64,000 bases of DNA, taken from NCBI RefSeq assembly GCF_002197845.1, contig NZ_NIDE01000020.1, forward strand, positions 295,460-359,459. The letters are read 5' to 3'. Below, piece after piece: positions 62,913-64,000 of this stretch (the stretch's first letter is position 1; each line of letters starts with the position of its first letter). Both the position numbers and the translations under genes were made by a program. The notes below the pieces were generated by a model. The model saw only the letters and a program-made list of their open reading frames with translations, was not told the DNA's origin and ran no database searches. Origin of the DNA: Fimbriiglobus ruber (lineage in GTDB: Bacteria > Planctomycetota > Planctomycetia > Gemmatales > Gemmataceae).

Positions 62913-63803
62913 GTGGGCTTCTTCTCATCTCTGTTCGGCGGTGGTGGCGGCAAAAAGGGCAAGAAGATCGTCGACGCCGCCAAGCGCTGGGATCTCCGCG
63001 GCCGGACCGGCCAGGGCAGCATGTCCAAGGTGTTTCAGGCGTACGACCGCGACATCGGTCGGACGGTCTGTCTCAAACTCCTCGACAGAGTCAAAACCCA
63101 GAAGTTCGAGGAGCGGTTTAAGGCCCAGGGGTTGAAGAAGCCGACCGAGGGCGAGGTGTGCGCCGCCCTCAGCCACATCAACTGCGTCCGTACTTACGAT
63201 CACGGCGTCACCACCAAGGGCGATCCCTACCTCGTGATGGAATGGATCGAGGGTCGCGGGCTGAACTTCCTCATCGAGACGAAGAACGCGCAGCTCGATG
63301 GGAATCGGATCAACTACACGACGCAGCTCTGCGACGCGATCGCCTACCTCCACGCACAAAAATTCCTCCACCGCGACCTGTGCCCGCGGAACGTGATGGT
63401 CGACCAGGAAGGCGTCGTGAAGCTGATCGACTTCGGCCTGACGATCCCCTACACCCCGCAGTTTTGCGTCCCCGGTAACCGAACCGGGACGGCCGACTAC
63501 CTGGCCCCCGAGATCATCAAGCGGACGACGACCGACCACCGGGTCGACCTGTTCGCGCTCGGCGTGACGGCCTACGAGGTATTCACCGGCGGGCTCCCGT
63601 GGGAGCGGTCCCTCTCCTCCGACGAGACACTCCGAAAGCACCTCAACACCCCGCCCCGCGACGCCAGGAGCGTTAACCCGAAACTCGACGAGAAGGTGGC
63701 GAAGGTATTAATGAAGGCGATCGAACGGGACCGGGAATTGCGCTACAGTACGGCCACCGCGTTCAAGGAAGCACTGGTGGCACTGCCGAAGCAGGATTAT
63801 TAA
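62913..63803 (+). CDS. Serine/threonine protein kinase, soluble
   Basis: The 296-residue protein is a Hanks-type kinase of the PknB group without a membrane helix. Landmarks are the glycine loop GRTGQGSMSKVF, the Lys in TVCLKLLD, HRDLCPRNVM in the catalytic loop, DFGLTIPY, and APEII. The N-terminus has a Gly-rich and Lys-rich lead (FFSSLFGGGGGKKGKK). The catalytic loop has Pro-Arg-Asn in place of the more common Lys-Pro-Glu-Asn spacing, but the HRD and Asn are kept. The start is a GTG at 62913. It lies 62 bases after accD and may be co-transcribed with it. Confidence 0.9.
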   Translation: MGFFSSLFGGGGGKKGKKIVDAAKRWDLRGRTGQGSMSKVFQAYDRDIGRTVCLKLLDRVKTQKFEERFKAQGLKKPTEGEVCAALSHINCVRTYDHGVTTKGDPYLVMEWIEGRGLNFLIETKNAQLDGNRINYTTQLCDAIAYLHAQKFLHRDLCPRNVMVDQEGVVKLIDFGLTIPYTPQFCVPGNRTGTADYLAPEIIKRTTTDHRVDLFALGVTAYEVFTGGLPWERSLSSDETLRKHLNTPPRDARSVNPKLDEKVAKVLMKAIERDRELRYSTATAFKEALVALPKQDY

Positions 63804-63858
63804 TTATACTGAATCTGAACACGGCGGTGGTGTCGCCCGATTATTGAACGGCAGCACA

Positions 63859-64000
63859 GTGTGCTTGCGTACAAGCTGTTATGACAACTACCCTCACTGC
63901 GCGGCCTGCGAGCCCGTGCCGGATGACCTGTCCGGCTTCTGCTGTCTCAACCCCGATTGCCCCAAGTACGGCCGGCGTGACGCTGGCAACCTGACGGTCG
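63859..64000 (+). CDS. Probable transposase or zinc-ribbon protein, 5' part (cut by window edge)
   Basis: A plus-strand frame from the GTG at 63859 to the window edge encodes about 47 residues: CLRTSCYDNYPHCAACEPV, then CCLNPDCPKYGRRDAGNLTV. The Cys pattern C-x4-C with YGxRxxGNLxV resembles the N-terminal zinc ribbon of a group of IS1-like planctomycete transposases. The start codon is not certain and the rest lies outside the window. Confidence 0.45.
   Translation, partial: MCLRTSCYDNYPHCAACEPVPDDLSGFCCLNPDCPKYGRRDAGNLTV

Overview
The window reads as chromosomal DNA of a planctomycete, most likely of the Gemmata/Gemmataceae group. This is inferred from the high GC content, the long predicted proteins, and families that are typical of that phylum: DUF1501 proteins, three DUF1559-type proteins, a sulfatase, a sialate O-acetylesterase-like fusion, BatA-like VWA proteins, WD40 proteins and an M50/HlyD export-type cluster. 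No rRNA, tRNA or CRISPR array was recognised.

Region 1-10 kb: a small secreted protein, a gene-poor stretch of about 1.2 kb, a BatA-like VWA protein, a 998-aa FAD/Fe-S oxidoreductase of the GlcD-GlcF fusion type, a small unknown protein, an FG-GAP/VCBS repeat exported protein, and a divergent MDR-family dehydrogenase. Region 10-14.4 kb is mobile-element territory: a heavily frameshifted transposase pseudogene that looks like an IS701/IS4 chimera, then an IS630-type element that has cut a macro-like/SIR2 gene in two. Region 14.5-20.6 kb: a two-gene ABC exporter, a Tat-exported beta-lactamase-fold hydrolase, a frameshifted sulfatase, and the 3' part of a quinone oxidoreductase gene (qor). A 1,903-bp IS66-type element splits qor; its 5' part lies beyond the element.

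Region 22.7-32 kb: a frameshifted WD40 protein, two Tat-exported DUF1501 proteins, an alpha/beta-hydrolase fused to a sialate O-acetylesterase-like domain, and a second, identical 1,172-bp copy of the IS630 element. Region 32-43.5 kb: a hybrid histidine kinase with CHASE3, several PAS domains and a receiver; then a reverse-strand three-gene operon encoding a GAF-HlyD protein, a lipoprotein that fuses HlyD to WD40 repeats, and a PqqD-like/M50-protease/HlyD membrane protein; then a small unknown gene. Region 43.8-64 kb: an Aas-like acyltransferase/acyl-ACP synthetase, a sulfite-oxidase-fold protein, an AsmA-like protein, three tandem DUF1559 paralogues, a 1,687-aa double-VWA fusion, accD, a Ser/Thr kinase, and a truncated probable transposase at the edge.

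Two genes (macro-SIR2 and qor) can be rebuilt exactly by removing the inserted element and one copy of the target duplication. Three intergenic inverted-repeat elements have arms that are themselves palindromic, like REPINs. Two otherwise intact genes (sulfatase, WD40) are broken by one base in a G/C homopolymer, which may be either real decay or sequencing error. The best candidates for little-described biology are the PqqD-M50-HlyD / HlyD-WD40 / GAF-HlyD operon and the macro-SIR2 protein, a plausible NAD-linked defence effector.
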